From CAVVZJ01 sp963752755 (GTDB lineage: Bacteria; Planctomycetota; Planctomycetia; Isosphaerales; Isosphaeraceae), in assembly GCA_963752755.1 (NCBI GenBank), contig CAVVZJ010000013.1, positions 118,943 through 182,942 on the forward strand: DNA of 64,000 bases. Direction: 5' to 3'. A program made the translations under genes and the position numbers. Under the pieces are notes generated by a model that was not told the origin of the DNA, made no database searches, and was given only the letters and a program-made list of their open reading frames with translations. Of the stretch, positions 18,307 to 29,151 are shown in pieces; position 1 is the stretch's first letter, and each line of letters begins with the position of its first letter.

Positions 18307-20991
18307 ATGCTTGACAGTTGCCGGTCCTTTCTCCCCGATGATCTGCCCTTCCCGCGACCGCCCTGGAACCGGCCCGCTCTGGATCGGATCGGCTACCGGA
18401 TCGGCACCTATCCCGAATTCGTCGCCGCCCTGCTGGGCTCGATCGACGACGCCTTTGAGCTGTCGCGCCTGGACCCACCGCGAGCCCGACGACCCCGGGA
18501 TCGCCTTGCTCGAAGGCGTCGCGATCCTCGGCGATATCCTCACGTTCTACCAGGAACACTACGCGAACGAGGCGTTCCTCCGCACCGCCCGCTGGCGCGA
18601 GAGCGTCGCCGACCTGGCCCGCCTCCTCGGCTATCGCCTCGCCCCGGGTGTCGGCGGCCGAGCCACGTTCGCCTTCGAGATCCGGGGGACGGCTCCCGTC
18701 GAGATCCCCACCGGCTTCCCCCTGAAGGCCGACCTGGAGGACCTCGAAACGCCCGCCGATTTCCAGACCGTTTCATCCCTGACCGCCCATCCGTTCCTCT
18801 CCCGCTTTCACCTCTACCGCCCCCGACTCTATAGGAACCGCCTTGCCGCTGGCTCGATGCTCGTCGAGCTTCACTCCGTCGGCAACGACCCCGGCCAGGC
18901 TGCGATCGACGCCTTGAAGCTCAAGGCGGGCGACCAGCTCATGCTGATCCCTCCCGAGCCCGCCTGGACGGTCAGTGGCACGTCGCTCTCGCAACAGGCC
19001 GCGCCGCAGGTTGTGAAGATCAAAAATGTCAATGCGTCACTCGATCGTACCCTCGTGGAGTTCGAGACCCCGCTCTCGACATCCTGGACTCTCCCCGTCA
19101 CCGCCTACCGCCTCGGCCGCAGCTTCCGCCACTTCGGCCACAACGCGCCTCCCACCTTCACCGTCAACACTAAGGATGCCTCGGGGAAGATCAACGGTGC
19201 GCATGAAAAAAATACACATTTCACGAGGCATGTATTTCAAAATCATGCTTGCTCAAATACCAGCAGCTCGATTGATCTGCCCGGTGAGCTGATCCCACTG
19301 GATCAGCAGGTGAACGACCTGGCCGAAGGCAGCCACCTCGTCGTCCGCACCCGGATCAGCGACAGCTCTACCTCTGGCCTTTACCCCCTGTCCGTCGTCA
19401 AGACTGTTCGGAGCCTTCGTACCGCAACGATCGGCTTCGCCACTCTGAATGGCCCATCCACTCTCCTTACCCTCGACTCGGCGCTAATCCGCCATTCCGG
19501 CCTCTTCAACTTCGAGAGCGATATCCGCGACTATCAGGTTCAGGAGTTGACCAGCCCGCCGATCCGGCTCCGTCCGCGTGCGCTGTTTTTCACCGCCCCG
19601 TTCAGTAACGGTCTCAAGGTGCTCTGCTTCTTCGGTACCCTCACCCAGGTGAAATCGCTGGCCGGCCGTCGCCTGATCCTCCAGCACGACGACGGCCGGA
19701 CGCTGGCACTGAGCTGCGTGAACACCGCCGCCGACTTCACCCTCCCCTCCGGTCTCGCCGACGAGCCCCGGATGTGGCCCCTCTCCTTCAACCAGGCTCC
19801 CAATCCTTTCCACCGCACCGATTTCGACGAGTCCGCCCCTTCCGTGACCGTCTTCGGCAACCTCGCCGACGCGACCCAGGGCAAGGCCGAGTCCTCGACC
19901 CCGCTCGGCAACGGCGACGTGCGGGCCAGTTTCCAGACCTTCGCCCTGCCAAAGTCCCCTTTGACTTACCTTCTCTCCAGCAGCGCGATACCGCCCCAGG
20001 TGCCTGAGTTGGAGATTGCTGTCAATGGTCGAATCTGGTCACGCGTCGATTCTTTCTTCGGTCGTGGTCCCACCGAGGAGATTTACATCGTCCGCGAGGA
20101 TGCCGACGGTGGGAGCTACGTCCAGTTCGGCGACGGCCTGACCGGCGCCCGCTTGCCCTCGGGTCTCAAGAACGTCGTCGCCCGCTACCGAACCGGCGTT
20201 GGCGCCAGAGGTCCCCTCAAGCCCGGAGCGAAGCCATCGGCCGGCGCCCGCATCGAGGGGCTCGACAAGGTCCAGCTTCCCGGCCTCGTGACCGGCGGTG
20301 CCCCTCCCGAACCGGCCGACCACGCTCGCGAGATCGTGGCCCCGGAAAGATCCAGAGCCTCGGCCGGCTCGTTAGTCTCCGCGACTTCGAGACCGAAACC
20401 CTCACCATCCCCGGCGTCACCGCGGCCACCGCCGCCTGGGCGATTTCCAGGCCGGCGTGCCGACCCTCACCCTCCGCGTCCTCCTCGAAGCCGGCCGTGA
20501 AGGCGAGTTCCAGTCCGTCCGCGACGCCATCGCCGCCGCCGATCGCTGCCGTGGCCCCGACCGCTTCCCGGTTCGTGTCCAGGAGGCATTCCTTCGTTAT
20601 GTGTTCCTCGATGTGCTCTTCGCCTTCGATCCCCGTTTGATCCGCAGCCGACGTCGAGACCCGTCTCCACAACGCCCTCGGCCTCGCCGGCGACGACGAA
20701 CACGCCTGGACCGGTCTCTTCGGCCTCCACCACCGCCGGCTGGGCGAGAAGGAATATGCCAGCCGGGTGGAGGGCACGCTCCAGCAGGTCGAGGGTGTCG
20801 TCTGGTGCCAGGTGACGGCGTTCGGGCGCTTCGCCTCGGGCGTGATCGATCCCGCGAGCCTGGTCCTACCCGCCGCCCCGCGACCGCGTGCCGCACAACT
20901 GGCCTGCGCCGAGAACGAATTGCTCCAGCTCCTCCCCATCCACCTCAGCCTCGGCGCGGCCCCCGCGCCTCCGACCGGGGATTGCTCATGA
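18307..20991 (+). CDS. Second baseplate J-like protein, Afp12/Pvc12 type (four frameshifts)
   Basis: This wedge protein is about 894 residues. Reading must shift near 18470, 20340, 20440 and 20645 (+1, -1, -1, +1), and the net length of 895 codons stays exact. Visible parts: IGTYPEFVAALLGSIDD near residue 35, then DDPGIALLEGVAILGDILTF and YANEAFLRTARWRESVADLA, which are typical of this family; EEIYIVREDADGGSYVQFGDG near 590 in two parts; GKIQSLGRLVSLRDFETET near 680; and the J end domain with TLTLRVLLEAGREGEF. Residues near 300 are encoded by an AT-rich patch. The stop overlaps the next start (ATGA). Confidence 0.88.
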
Positions 20992-23336
20992 GCGAGATGA
21001 CCACGCGTGTCCCCCTCTACGATCGTCTCCCCGAGATCTACCGCATCCGGGATGCCGAGCAGTCGCCCCCCGGTCGTCTCCGCGCCTTCCTCGCCGCGGT
21101 CGAGAAGGCCCTCGGCGCCGTCCACGAGAGCATCGAGGCCCTTTATGACGACCTGTTCATCGACACCTGCGACGACTGGGTTATCCCCTATCTCGGCGAC
21201 CTGCTCGGCACCACTCACCTCCGCGGCGATCCCTGGACCCTCCGCGCCGACGTCGCCGACACGATCGCCCTCCGTCGCCGCAAGGGAACACTCGGCGCCC
21301 TCGAACGCCTCGCCGCCGACCTCACCGGCTGGCCCGGCCGCGCCGTCGAACTTTTCCCGAGCCTGGCCTGGACCCAGCACCTCAACCACCAGCGTCCCGA
21401 TGCCGGCGGCTCCCCGCCCTATGCGAGCCCAACCCTCACCCGCTTCGACGTCCCCCGCGGCGGCACCCCCCCGATCCGCGACCCGGCCATGCTCAGCCTC
21501 CGCGGCACCCCCTTCGATCCGTTCGCCTACACCCCCGACGTGAAGCGTGCCGACGACGGCTCCCTCCATGTCAACCTCCCCGACCTCGCCGTCTTCCTCT
21601 GGCGGCTCTCGGCCTATCGCCTCCCGCTCACGCAACCCCTCGCCCGCGGCGCCAGCGACCTCGGCCCGCCGCCGCCCGGTAGCGGCCTGGCCCGTTTTGC
21701 CGTTCGCTTCGACCTTGATCCGCTCGACCGTCCCGTCCGCCTCTTCAACACCGATCGGCGCCCTCCTGCCGGTCTCGCCGGCTCCGTCGAGACCCTCACC
21801 GCGCCCGACGCCGTCCCCGGACCGATCCCCGCCGCCCGGCTCACCAGCGGCTCCGCCGCCGGCAATCCCGAGGCTTATCTCAGCGTGGATCCGTTCGACG
21901 ACTCGGCCAGTCCTCCCACCGGGTTCGACATCTCCGAAGCTGGTCTGCAACTCCATCTACCCCAGGCCCCCTTTGCCGGTCTCGCCTGGACCTTTCGCGG
22001 CGATAACCTCTGTGCCTGGGAAACTGGGCTCCGTCGCCCTCTCGGAGACCACGAGATCGTCATCGACCCCGACATCGGCCGCCTGCTCCTGGGCGTCTCC
22101 GTCGCCGCCGAGCGCGATGCCCTGTTTCAGGGCGGCGCGAATCCTGAGCCCCGGATCTTCGTCGGCTACACGTATGGTTCCGTCGGGCCCGTCGGCGCCC
22201 ATCCGATCTCCCGACCGCCGATCGCCTCGCCATTCGACGTCCCTCCGATCGACTTCCGCCCCGTCTCCGCGCTCGACGGCACCACCTTGCAAGCGGCCCT
22301 CACCGACCTCCAGAACGCCACTGCCCCGGTCGTCGTCGAGATCCGCGATAGTCTGACCTATGACCTCGACCCCACGACCCTCTCCGGCTCCCTCACCGAG
22401 AACGGCCTCACCTCCCTCCAGCTCTCTCAACCCCTTTTGATCCGCGCCGCCGACGAACATCGGCCGATCCTCCGCCTCGCCGCGCCGCTCGGCTTCCGCC
22501 CTTGGAAGCCGGGCGACGCCTCCGTCGCGAATCTGCTGGTCCGTCTCGAAGGACTCTTCCTGACCCACGGCTCTGGCTTCACCCCGGCGGGCGGGCCGCT
22601 CATCGCCCGCGCCGCGCTGGCCGGCCTGGAGCTGGTTGGTTGCACCCTCGACCCCGGCGGCCATCGCCTCCGCGATGGCACCCGCGCCCCCTCGACCGTC
22701 TCCCTCGCCCTCGCCAACGGCTACGGCTTCGCCGACCCGGCCGACGAGGATGCCTTCGAGCCCACGCCCTCCGTTGTCCTGCAACGCGCGATCGCCGGCT
22801 CCCTCCGGCTCGACGACGGCTATCGCCTCGCCCTCGATTCGTGCCTGGTGGACGCCGGCCAGGATGTCGATGACGCCCCCGGAAACGTCTTCGCCCTGAC
22901 TTCGGCCAACGACCCCGTGGCCGGCTGGGGTCCGCCTCTGGACGTCCAGAACGCCACCTTCCTGGGCCGCGTCCGTGTCTCCGAGGCCAGCGGCTTGGGT
23001 GGCCTTTTCGTTCAACGCCTGGAGGTCTGGAACAACCAGCGAGGCTGTCTCAAACAGTGTTACTTCCGCGGCCTCGGCGACCGCCTGCCGCCGAACCACG
23101 CCTGCGTCTCCGGCACCCAGGCAAGGCTGGTCTTCACCAGTACCCGTTCCGGCGACCCCGGCTACGGCCAGCTCGCCCCCGGCACCGACGTCCGCATCCG
23201 CACCCGCGGCCCCGACGACGAGTCGATGGGCGCCTTCGGCTTCCTTCACGAAGCGTCGAAGTGGGCCAACCTGAGCATCCGTCTCCGCGAGTTCATGCCC
23301 GTGGGCATCCGGCCGCTCCTCCTCCCGATCACCTGA
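20988..23336 (+). CDS. Tail protein I-like CIS protein with long beta-rich C-terminus
   Basis: This 782-residue protein begins with a phage tail protein I-like domain (about residues 1-110: PLYDRLPEIYRIRDAEQ, then YDDLFIDTCDDWVIPYLGDLLG and ADTIALRRRKGTLGALE). The rest is rich in short strands with Gly/Asp turns (for example residues 440-760, with RLDDGYRLALDSCLVD and SEASGLGGLFVQRLEVWNN), suggesting a beta-solenoid, as in receptor-binding or capping extensions. The ATG overlaps the stop of the second J-like gene, and the C-terminus ends 16 bases before the giant DUF6519 gene. It probably sits at the wedge periphery. Confidence 0.78.
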   Translation: MSEMTTRVPLYDRLPEIYRIRDAEQSPPGRLRAFLAAVEKALGAVHESIEALYDDLFIDTCDDWVIPYLGDLLGTTHLRGDPWTLRADVADTIALRRRKGTLGALERLAADLTGWPGRAVELFPSLAWTQHLNHQRPDAGGSPPYASPTLTRFDVPRGGTPPIRDPAMLSLRGTPFDPFAYTPDVKRADDGSLHVNLPDLAVFLWRLSAYRLPLTQPLARGASDLGPPPPGSGLARFAVRFDLDPLDRPVRLFNTDRRPPAGLAGSVETLTAPDAVPGPIPAARLTSGSAAGNPEAYLSVDPFDDSASPPTGFDISEAGLQLHLPQAPFAGLAWTFRGDNLCAWETGLRRPLGDHEIVIDPDIGRLLLGVSVAAERDALFQGGANPEPRIFVGYTYGSVGPVGAHPISRPPIASPFDVPPIDFRPVSALDGTTLQAALTDLQNATAPVVVEIRDSLTYDLDPTTLSGSLTENGLTSLQLSQPLLIRAADEHRPILRLAAPLGFRPWKPGDASVANLLVRLEGLFLTHGSGFTPAGGPLIARAALAGLELVGCTLDPGGHRLRDGTRAPSTVSLALANGYGFADPADEDAFEPTPSVVLQRAIAGSLRLDDGYRLALDSCLVDAGQDVDDAPGNVFALTSANDPVAGWGPPLDVQNATFLGRVRVSEASGLGGLFVQRLEVWNNQRGCLKQCYFRGLGDRLPPNHACVSGTQARLVFTSTRSGDPGYGQLAPGTDVRIRTRGPDDESMGAFGFLHEASKWANLSIRLREFMPVGIRPLLLPIT

Positions 23337-23352
23337 GGAATGGGACGCATCC

Positions 23353-26300
23353 ATGAAGGGCGACTTCTCGACCTGGCGATTCCGGCCCTCCGACAACGAT
23401 CAAGGGCTCCTCTTCCAGCAAGGCCGCGTCACCCTCGATGCCGACCTGACCACCTCGGAGCGGATCGCTCTGCACTGGCGAAACCAGGCCGGTCGCGACG
23501 TGATCGGCCGCGGTGTGGCCGCGGTGCCAGTCGGTGAGTCCGGCGGCTTCCAGGTGGTCGCGGCGGCTGTCGTCGGCGACGAGGTCCATCTCACCGTCCA
23601 GCCAGGTCACCTCTGGGCCGACGGCCTGCTCGTCGTCCTTCCCGGCGATCCACCCGACCCGAAGGCGCCCGTCGATCGGATCGCTCCGTATCTCGAACCG
23701 CCCTTCAACCCGGCCGGCACCTCCCCGGCCGACATCGGCGACGGCGTCCGCGACGCCGTCGTTCTGGAGGTGGTTCTGGAGGAGTTGAACGGCTTTCAGG
23801 ACCCCGCCCGACTGATCGAGCCGGCCCTCGGCGGCCCCGATACCGCGGAGCGGATTCACGCCCGCCTCGGCTTCCGACTCCTCCGCCTCACCGACGGCGA
23901 GGACTGTCAGACCGCCCTGGCCCGCCTCGCCGACGACCCGGCCAGCCTCGGCCGGCTCAGCGTTTCCCTGCAACCGACGACCGTCATCCCCGGCGATTGC
24001 CCGGTTGTGGCCGGCGGCGGCTACACCGGCTTCGAGCACAACCTCTACCGCGTCGAGATCGCCCACGTCAACTCCGGCGGCCCGCAATTTCTCTGGTCGC
24101 GGTTCAACGGCGGTCTCGTCGGCCTCGGCACGTTCCAGGCCGGTCCCCCCCATCGCGTCGAGATCCTGGCGAACCGGACCGCCATCCTCAACTCCGGCCT
24201 GACCGACTTCTATCTCGAAGCCCTCGATCGCGACCCCGGCCTCGGCCACTGGCAGGTCGTCTACGGCACCCCCGCCCATCTTGACAGTAACGGCGACCTC
24301 GCCCTCGACGATCCCCCCACCTTCGGCGCCTTCCCGACGACTGTCGATCCCGTCTTCTTCCGCCTCTGGGACGGTCTTCGGCCCATCGCCGACTTCCTGG
24401 ACACCGCCAATCCCGTCGAGTTGCTCGACGGCATCCGCCTCGTCTTCGATCCGCCCGCCAGTGTGCGCTATCGATCCGGCGATTCCTGGATCTTCTCCGT
24501 CCGCGCCGGCGAGATCGCCAACCCGCAGATCCTGATCGACCAGGCCCACCCCCAGGGTCCGCATCCCCACCGCGTCTTCCTCGCCGAGATCGACTGGACC
24601 GCCGACCGCGACACGAAGGTCAGCGGCACAATCGAGGACTGCCGCCACCGCTTTCACCCCCTCACCAGCCAGAAGACCTGCTGCACCTTCCTCATCGGTG
24701 ATGGGATCACGACGTTTGGTGATTTTGACTCGCTTGAAGAAGCCGCTGCCCACCTTCCATCGAGCAATGCCGAGCTTTGCCTGCTACCCGGCCTCCACTT
24801 TGCGAACCTCACCCTTCAGAATCGCCACAACATCCGCATCCACGGCTGCCCGCGACGTACCGTCGTTCTGCCCCGACCCTCCAGCCCCTCCGCGCCCATC
24901 CTCAGCTTCCTCGACTGCACCAGCATCCACGTGGACGGCCTCGACCTCGTCTCCGTCTTCGGCCCTGCCATCGAGGCGGCGGGCACCCATTACGAGTCGT
25001 TCCGGGACCTCCGCATCGAGGCCAATCGCCTCTTCGCCCGCACGAACGGCATCCGGGTGAACCAGGCTCAGGACGTCGTCATCGCCAGGAATCAGATCAT
25101 GATCCTGGATCTGCCGGGCGGACTGGTTGCCATTGCGATCCGGGCCGAGGGGGCCCTCATCGAGCGCAACGTGATCGGCGTCTGGCCGTTCTCCCTCCCC
25201 CCCGATCCCGTCGGCAACGGCGGTGATCCTCCCGGCCGTCCCGACCCCTGCGCCGTCCGGAGATCCTCTATCGAGACCCGGGCCTCGTGCTCCACTACGT
25301 CAACCTCGTCTGGCTCGCGAAGCTCATCGCCTTGCCCTCCCAGCCCTACCAGGCGCTCGGCGGCATCCATCTCCTCGGCGGTTGCCAGCGGGTCCAGGTC
25401 CGCGAGAACCGGATCGACGGCGGCGCCGGCCACGGGATCACGCTGGGCGGGGTCATCGAGCCGGCGGCTCCGCCCGCCTCCTCGGAGGACGCGGTCAAGC
25501 CGCAGCCCACGGTCACCCTGGATCGCAACGTGATGGTCGGCTACGTCCACGATCGCGCCGAGAACGGCCTCGCCGGCATCAGCCTCTCCGTTCTGGCCGA
25601 GGGGGACGTCGTCGCCAGTGCCTTGAGCGGCTCGCAGGGCGATTTCACCATGCGAGTGGCGGCCGGCTCCTACACGATCGCCGTCGAGCCTCCGTACCAG
25701 ATCGACGAGATCCGAGAGGCCGAGTTCAAGAACGAGCCGATCCACGTCGTCGTGGTCGCGGCGGTCGCCCCGGCGCCCGAAGAGGATCGGGCCTTCCTCG
25801 AAGAGATCGCCATCATTGAAAACGACATCCGCCGCATGGCGCTCTCCGGCATCGGCTTCCGTCGCTTCGCCGACGCCCCGGCCCTCGCCGCCAACACGCT
25901 CGCCTCTCAGAACCCCATCAGCCTCGTCGTGCCGGTCGACCTGATCCGGACCTGCAACCTCGTTCGTCTGCTCGAAATTCGGGGCAACCTGCTCGCCGGC
26001 AACCTGCTTGCGATCTTCGATGAGTCGATGCGCCAGCAGGCCCTCAGCATCGGCCAGGGCGGGATCTCGCTCGCCCTGGTCGAGTCGTCCATCCTCTCCG
26101 ACAACACGATCCGCGACAACGGCCGCAGCGCCTCCGACCCGGTCTGCGGCCTGTTCGTCGGCTACGGCGAGGACGTCGAGATCCGCGACAACCAGATTGC
26201 CGGCAACGGCCCCCTCACAACCGACTACGACAAGACCCGCGCCGAGGGACTCCGCGGCGCGATCTTCGTCCGATTTGCCGCAGCCCGCCGCCTGAGTGCC

Positions 26301-28048
26301 CGGACCGACCCCTCCCAGGCCCCCGCCCTCCGGATCGCCAACAATCGCCTCGACCAGCCCGCCGGCCGCGCGCTCACGGCCTTCGCCTTCGGGCCCGTTT
26401 CCTGCGTCGGCAACTCCCTCAACAGCGAGCGCGAGGGCCGTTGGTCCTCCTTCGACGTCGTCGCCGGAACCGTCCTGATCCTCAACCTCGGCGGCCTCCA
26501 CCGTCAGCTCCTCTTCAAATCCGCTCAGAACGTCGCCCAGCGCCGCTTCCTCGCCAGCGCGACCGACCTCGGCGCCGGCGACCAGGCGTTCGACAACCCG
26601 GCCTTGCTCGACGTCGTCGGCGCCCTGGGCGACAATTCGTTTCAGAACATCCAGTTATCCGAATTACTTTTGCCAGGCGGCGAAACCCTCTTCAACAGCA
26701 ATCAGGTCCGCATGGGGCCTTCCCATCGCGCCGTGCTCTCCCAGATCCTGCTCACGTTCGACGACCTCGGGTTCGACGGCAACCAGAGTTCCGTCTTCCG
26801 TCCCGACCCCGAGCTGGGCAACACCTTCGCCCTCGGCCTGACCCTCCGCGTCACCGACAATCGCTTCCGCGAGCCGTCGCCGGCAGACTTTCTCTCGCTG
26901 CTCAGCGTCGCCTTCGGCCTCACTCCGATCGCCGCGACGATGGCCATGAACACGACCGCCCACAACCAGGGGGACCACTGCATCTTTCCCCTCAGCAATG
27001 CCCCCTCCGGCGGGCTTCCGGTCGTGGACGACAACAACCTGGAATTCTTCCGCAATCTCTGCCGGAAGTTCGCCAGCGAGCCGGCCGGCTTCCTCCGCCA
27101 GTTGCTCAACCGGTCCATCGCGAGGATCGAACCCGCGACGGACGTCACGGGTCTCGTCGACACCCCCGTCACCGAGATCGCCCGGCCCACCATCCTGGCG
27201 ACCGTCGATGCCATTCACACCCTTGGCGCCCGCCGCAACGTCGCCCTCGCCGCCCAGGCTTCCCGGCTCGAAGCCCGCTTCGGCGCCACCTACCCGCAAA
27301 CCGCCGCCGCCCGCGACGAGCTGGCGGGACGTTCCCAGTCCCTCGACCAGCTCGCCCTCCAGGGTCAGCTCGCCGGTCTTCGCGAGGTTGAGCCCCCGAC
27401 CAACGGACGCGTTCTTGACGGCCGCGTCGCCGACGCATCCTCCTTCGGCCAGGGCGGTCTGACCGTCGGGCTGGTCAACGCCGATGGCACCTCCCTCGGC
27501 GTGACCGCCCGGACCGACCCCTCCGGCTACTTCGCGGCGCCCGTCTCGGACGAGCAACTCAAGAGGCTCCAGGGCGAACGCCCCTTCCTCCGCGTCCTCG
27601 ACGCCCAGGGCCGCGAGGTCTTCCGCACGGACCAGCCAGTCGACGTCTCCTCCGGCGCTCCGCTCCGAGTCGTGGTCGTGCTCCCGACCGAGGTCCCCCG
27701 CGCTCGACCCTCCTCGCCGGCCGCGCGATCTACGACCGCGGCGACACCTCGCCCACCGGTGGCACGACCTCCACCCCCCTGGAAAACGTCCGCGGCATCG
27801 GTCCCGTCACCGCCCGCAAGCTCCGCGAGGCCGGCATCCCCGACCTCGAAACCCTCCTGCGTACCCCCACCTCCCGTCTCGTCGAGATCGCCGGCTTCGA
27901 TGTCGATGTGATTAAGAAAGAAGCCGAACTCATGATCCGTTCCCGCCAGGCCACCCCGCCCGAACCTCCTTCCCAACCGCCTCAGAACCCGCCCGAACCA
28001 GAACCCGGCTCCGACGCTCCGAAAGCCCCCGATCCTCCTCCTCCCTGA
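23353..28048 (+). CDS. Giant DUF6519/beta-helix CIS protein with C-terminal helix-hairpin-helix (two frameshifts)
   Basis: This protein is about 1565 residues after restoring one base near 25240 and one in a C run near 27700. The N-terminus (MKGDFSTWRFRPSDNDQG, then LFQQGRVTLDADLT) fits DUF6519, found in CIS-linked proteins. Residues about 460-900 read as a right-handed beta-helix (repeated N-N ladder turns such as RIEANRLFARTNGIRV, VQVRENRIDGG, ILSDNTIRDNG). A carboxypeptidase-regulatory-like unit lies near 740 (AENGLAGISLSVLAEGD). The last 110 residues hold a helix-hairpin-helix (NVRGIGPVTARKLREAGI, then RLVEIAGFDVDVIKKEAE) and a Pro-rich tail. It is the last CIS gene. I infer a peripheral appendage; the role of the HhH is unknown. 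Confidence 0.8.
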
Positions 28049-28113
28049 CAATCCTGGGAGGGCTCCGCTCTCCATCGTTCGCGAGCCGTTCACCCTGGCT
28101 GGAATGGCAGGTT

Positions 28114-28188
28114 CCTTCGTCGGGTGCTCGGTGAGCACCAGGCCGGTCATTCCCCCGGAACTGGTGCGGACCGAGCCCCCGACGAAGG
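28114..28188 (+). terminator. Long hairpin after the CIS operon
   Basis: The arms 28114-28132 and 28170-28188 are complementary at 18 of 19 positions; inside them GCACCAG (28135-28141) pairs with CTGGTGC (28161-28167), giving an almost continuous stem of 26 base pairs. There is no T run after it, so it is either a Rho-assisted or protective 3' structure or a palindromic repeat. It begins 66 bases after the last CIS stop codon. Confidence 0.5.
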
Positions 28189-28341
28189 GCCCGTGATTTC
28201 AAGGCCGTCGATCCACGACGGGTGGCCAAATCGACGTGTTTCGTGGAATTCTTCATGGGCGAACCCGTTGAATCCGGCCCGATCCCCACGACCCCGCGCC
28301 CGACAACACCCGTGGGCCCGTGAATCGAGCCCTCGATTCTT

Positions 28342-28371
28342 TTGACCTGTCACGGCCTTGTCGAATATCCT
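28342..28371 (+). promoter_or_regulatory. Candidate promoter of the SGNH hydrolase gene
   Basis: TTGACC (28342-28347) and TATCCT (28366-28371) are separated by 18 bases, with the ATG about 46 bases downstream of the -10. Pattern evidence only, but the placement fits a separate transcript after the CIS hairpin. Confidence 0.4.
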
Positions 28372-28416
28372 GGCCCTGCCGCCAACGCGATCGGTCCGAC
28401 ATTCGAGAGGTCTCCG

Positions 28417-29151
28417 ATGCGTCCGCTCCGACCGCTGATCCTCCTGGCCCTCCTGGCCTTCCCGACCTTGCTGACCGTGGCCGGTCCATCTCGTTCCGAA
28501 TCGCCCGAGGTCACCATCCTCCTCCTCGGCGATTCGATCACCAAGGGGGTCCGGCCTGGCGTCCGCCCCGAAGAAACCTTCGGCGCGATCCTCGAACGGG
28601 CCCTGAAGGCCGAAGGCATCCCGGCCCGCGTCGTCAACCTCGGCGTTGGCGGCGAGCGGACGGATCAGGCTCTCCGGCGCCTCGACGCCGTCGCCGAGCA
28701 CCATCCCTGGCTGGTCACGGTCATGTACGGCACCAACGACAGCTACATCGATCCCGGCCAGCGTGACAGCCGCCTCCGCCTTGACGACTACCGCGCCAAC
28801 CTCCGCTCCCTCGTCGCCGACCTCCGCCGACGCGGGATCGAACCCATCCTGATGACCGAACCCCGCTGGGCCGCCGACGCCCCGCCGAACGGCCTCGGTG
28901 AGAACCCCAATGTCCGCCTCACCCCCTACATGGCCGCCTGCCGCGACGTCGCCTCCGCCTCCCACATCCGCCTCGTCGATCACTTCGCCCGCTGGACCGA
29001 GGCCGAGTCCCGTGGCCAGTCCCTCCGCGACTGGACCACCGACGGCTGCCATCCCAACCCCCGCGGCCACCGCGAGCTGGCTGACGCGATCTGGCCCGTC
29101 CTCCTCGATTCTCTCCAATCCCCCCCGCGCGACCCTTCCCCGACCCGTTGA
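28417..29151 (+). CDS. Exported SGNH/GDSL-family hydrolase
   Basis: This 244-residue esterase/lipase-fold enzyme has an N-terminal signal peptide (about 1-27). All SGNH blocks are visible: the nucleophile Ser in ILLLGDSITKG near residue 40, Gly in NLGVGGERTD near 73, Asn in MYGTNDSY near 106, and the Asp-His pair in DGCHPNPRGH near 213. It is likely to cleave acyl or acetyl esters from carbohydrate or another small substrate in the periplasm or outside. The start is chosen at the ATG behind GAGAGG; the frame is open further upstream but lacks a signal sequence. Confidence 0.88.
   Translation: MRPLRPLILLALLAFPTLLTVAGPSRSESPEVTILLLGDSITKGVRPGVRPEETFGAILERALKAEGIPARVVNLGVGGERTDQALRRLDAVAEHHPWLVTVMYGTNDSYIDPGQRDSRLRLDDYRANLRSLVADLRRRGIEPILMTEPRWAADAPPNGLGENPNVRLTPYMAACRDVASASHIRLVDHFARWTEAESRGQSLRDWTTDGCHPNPRGHRELADAIWPVLLDSLQSPPRDPSPTR

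Noticed and set aside
3978..28048. Prophage
   Set aside because: There are no capsid, portal, terminase, integrase or lysis genes; DUF4255 and the CIS-type AAA+ ATPase point to a dedicated injection system.
23353..28048. The giant protein as tape measure
   Set aside because: It is strand-rich beta-helix with DUF6519, not the long helical, membrane-segment-containing sequence of tape measures.
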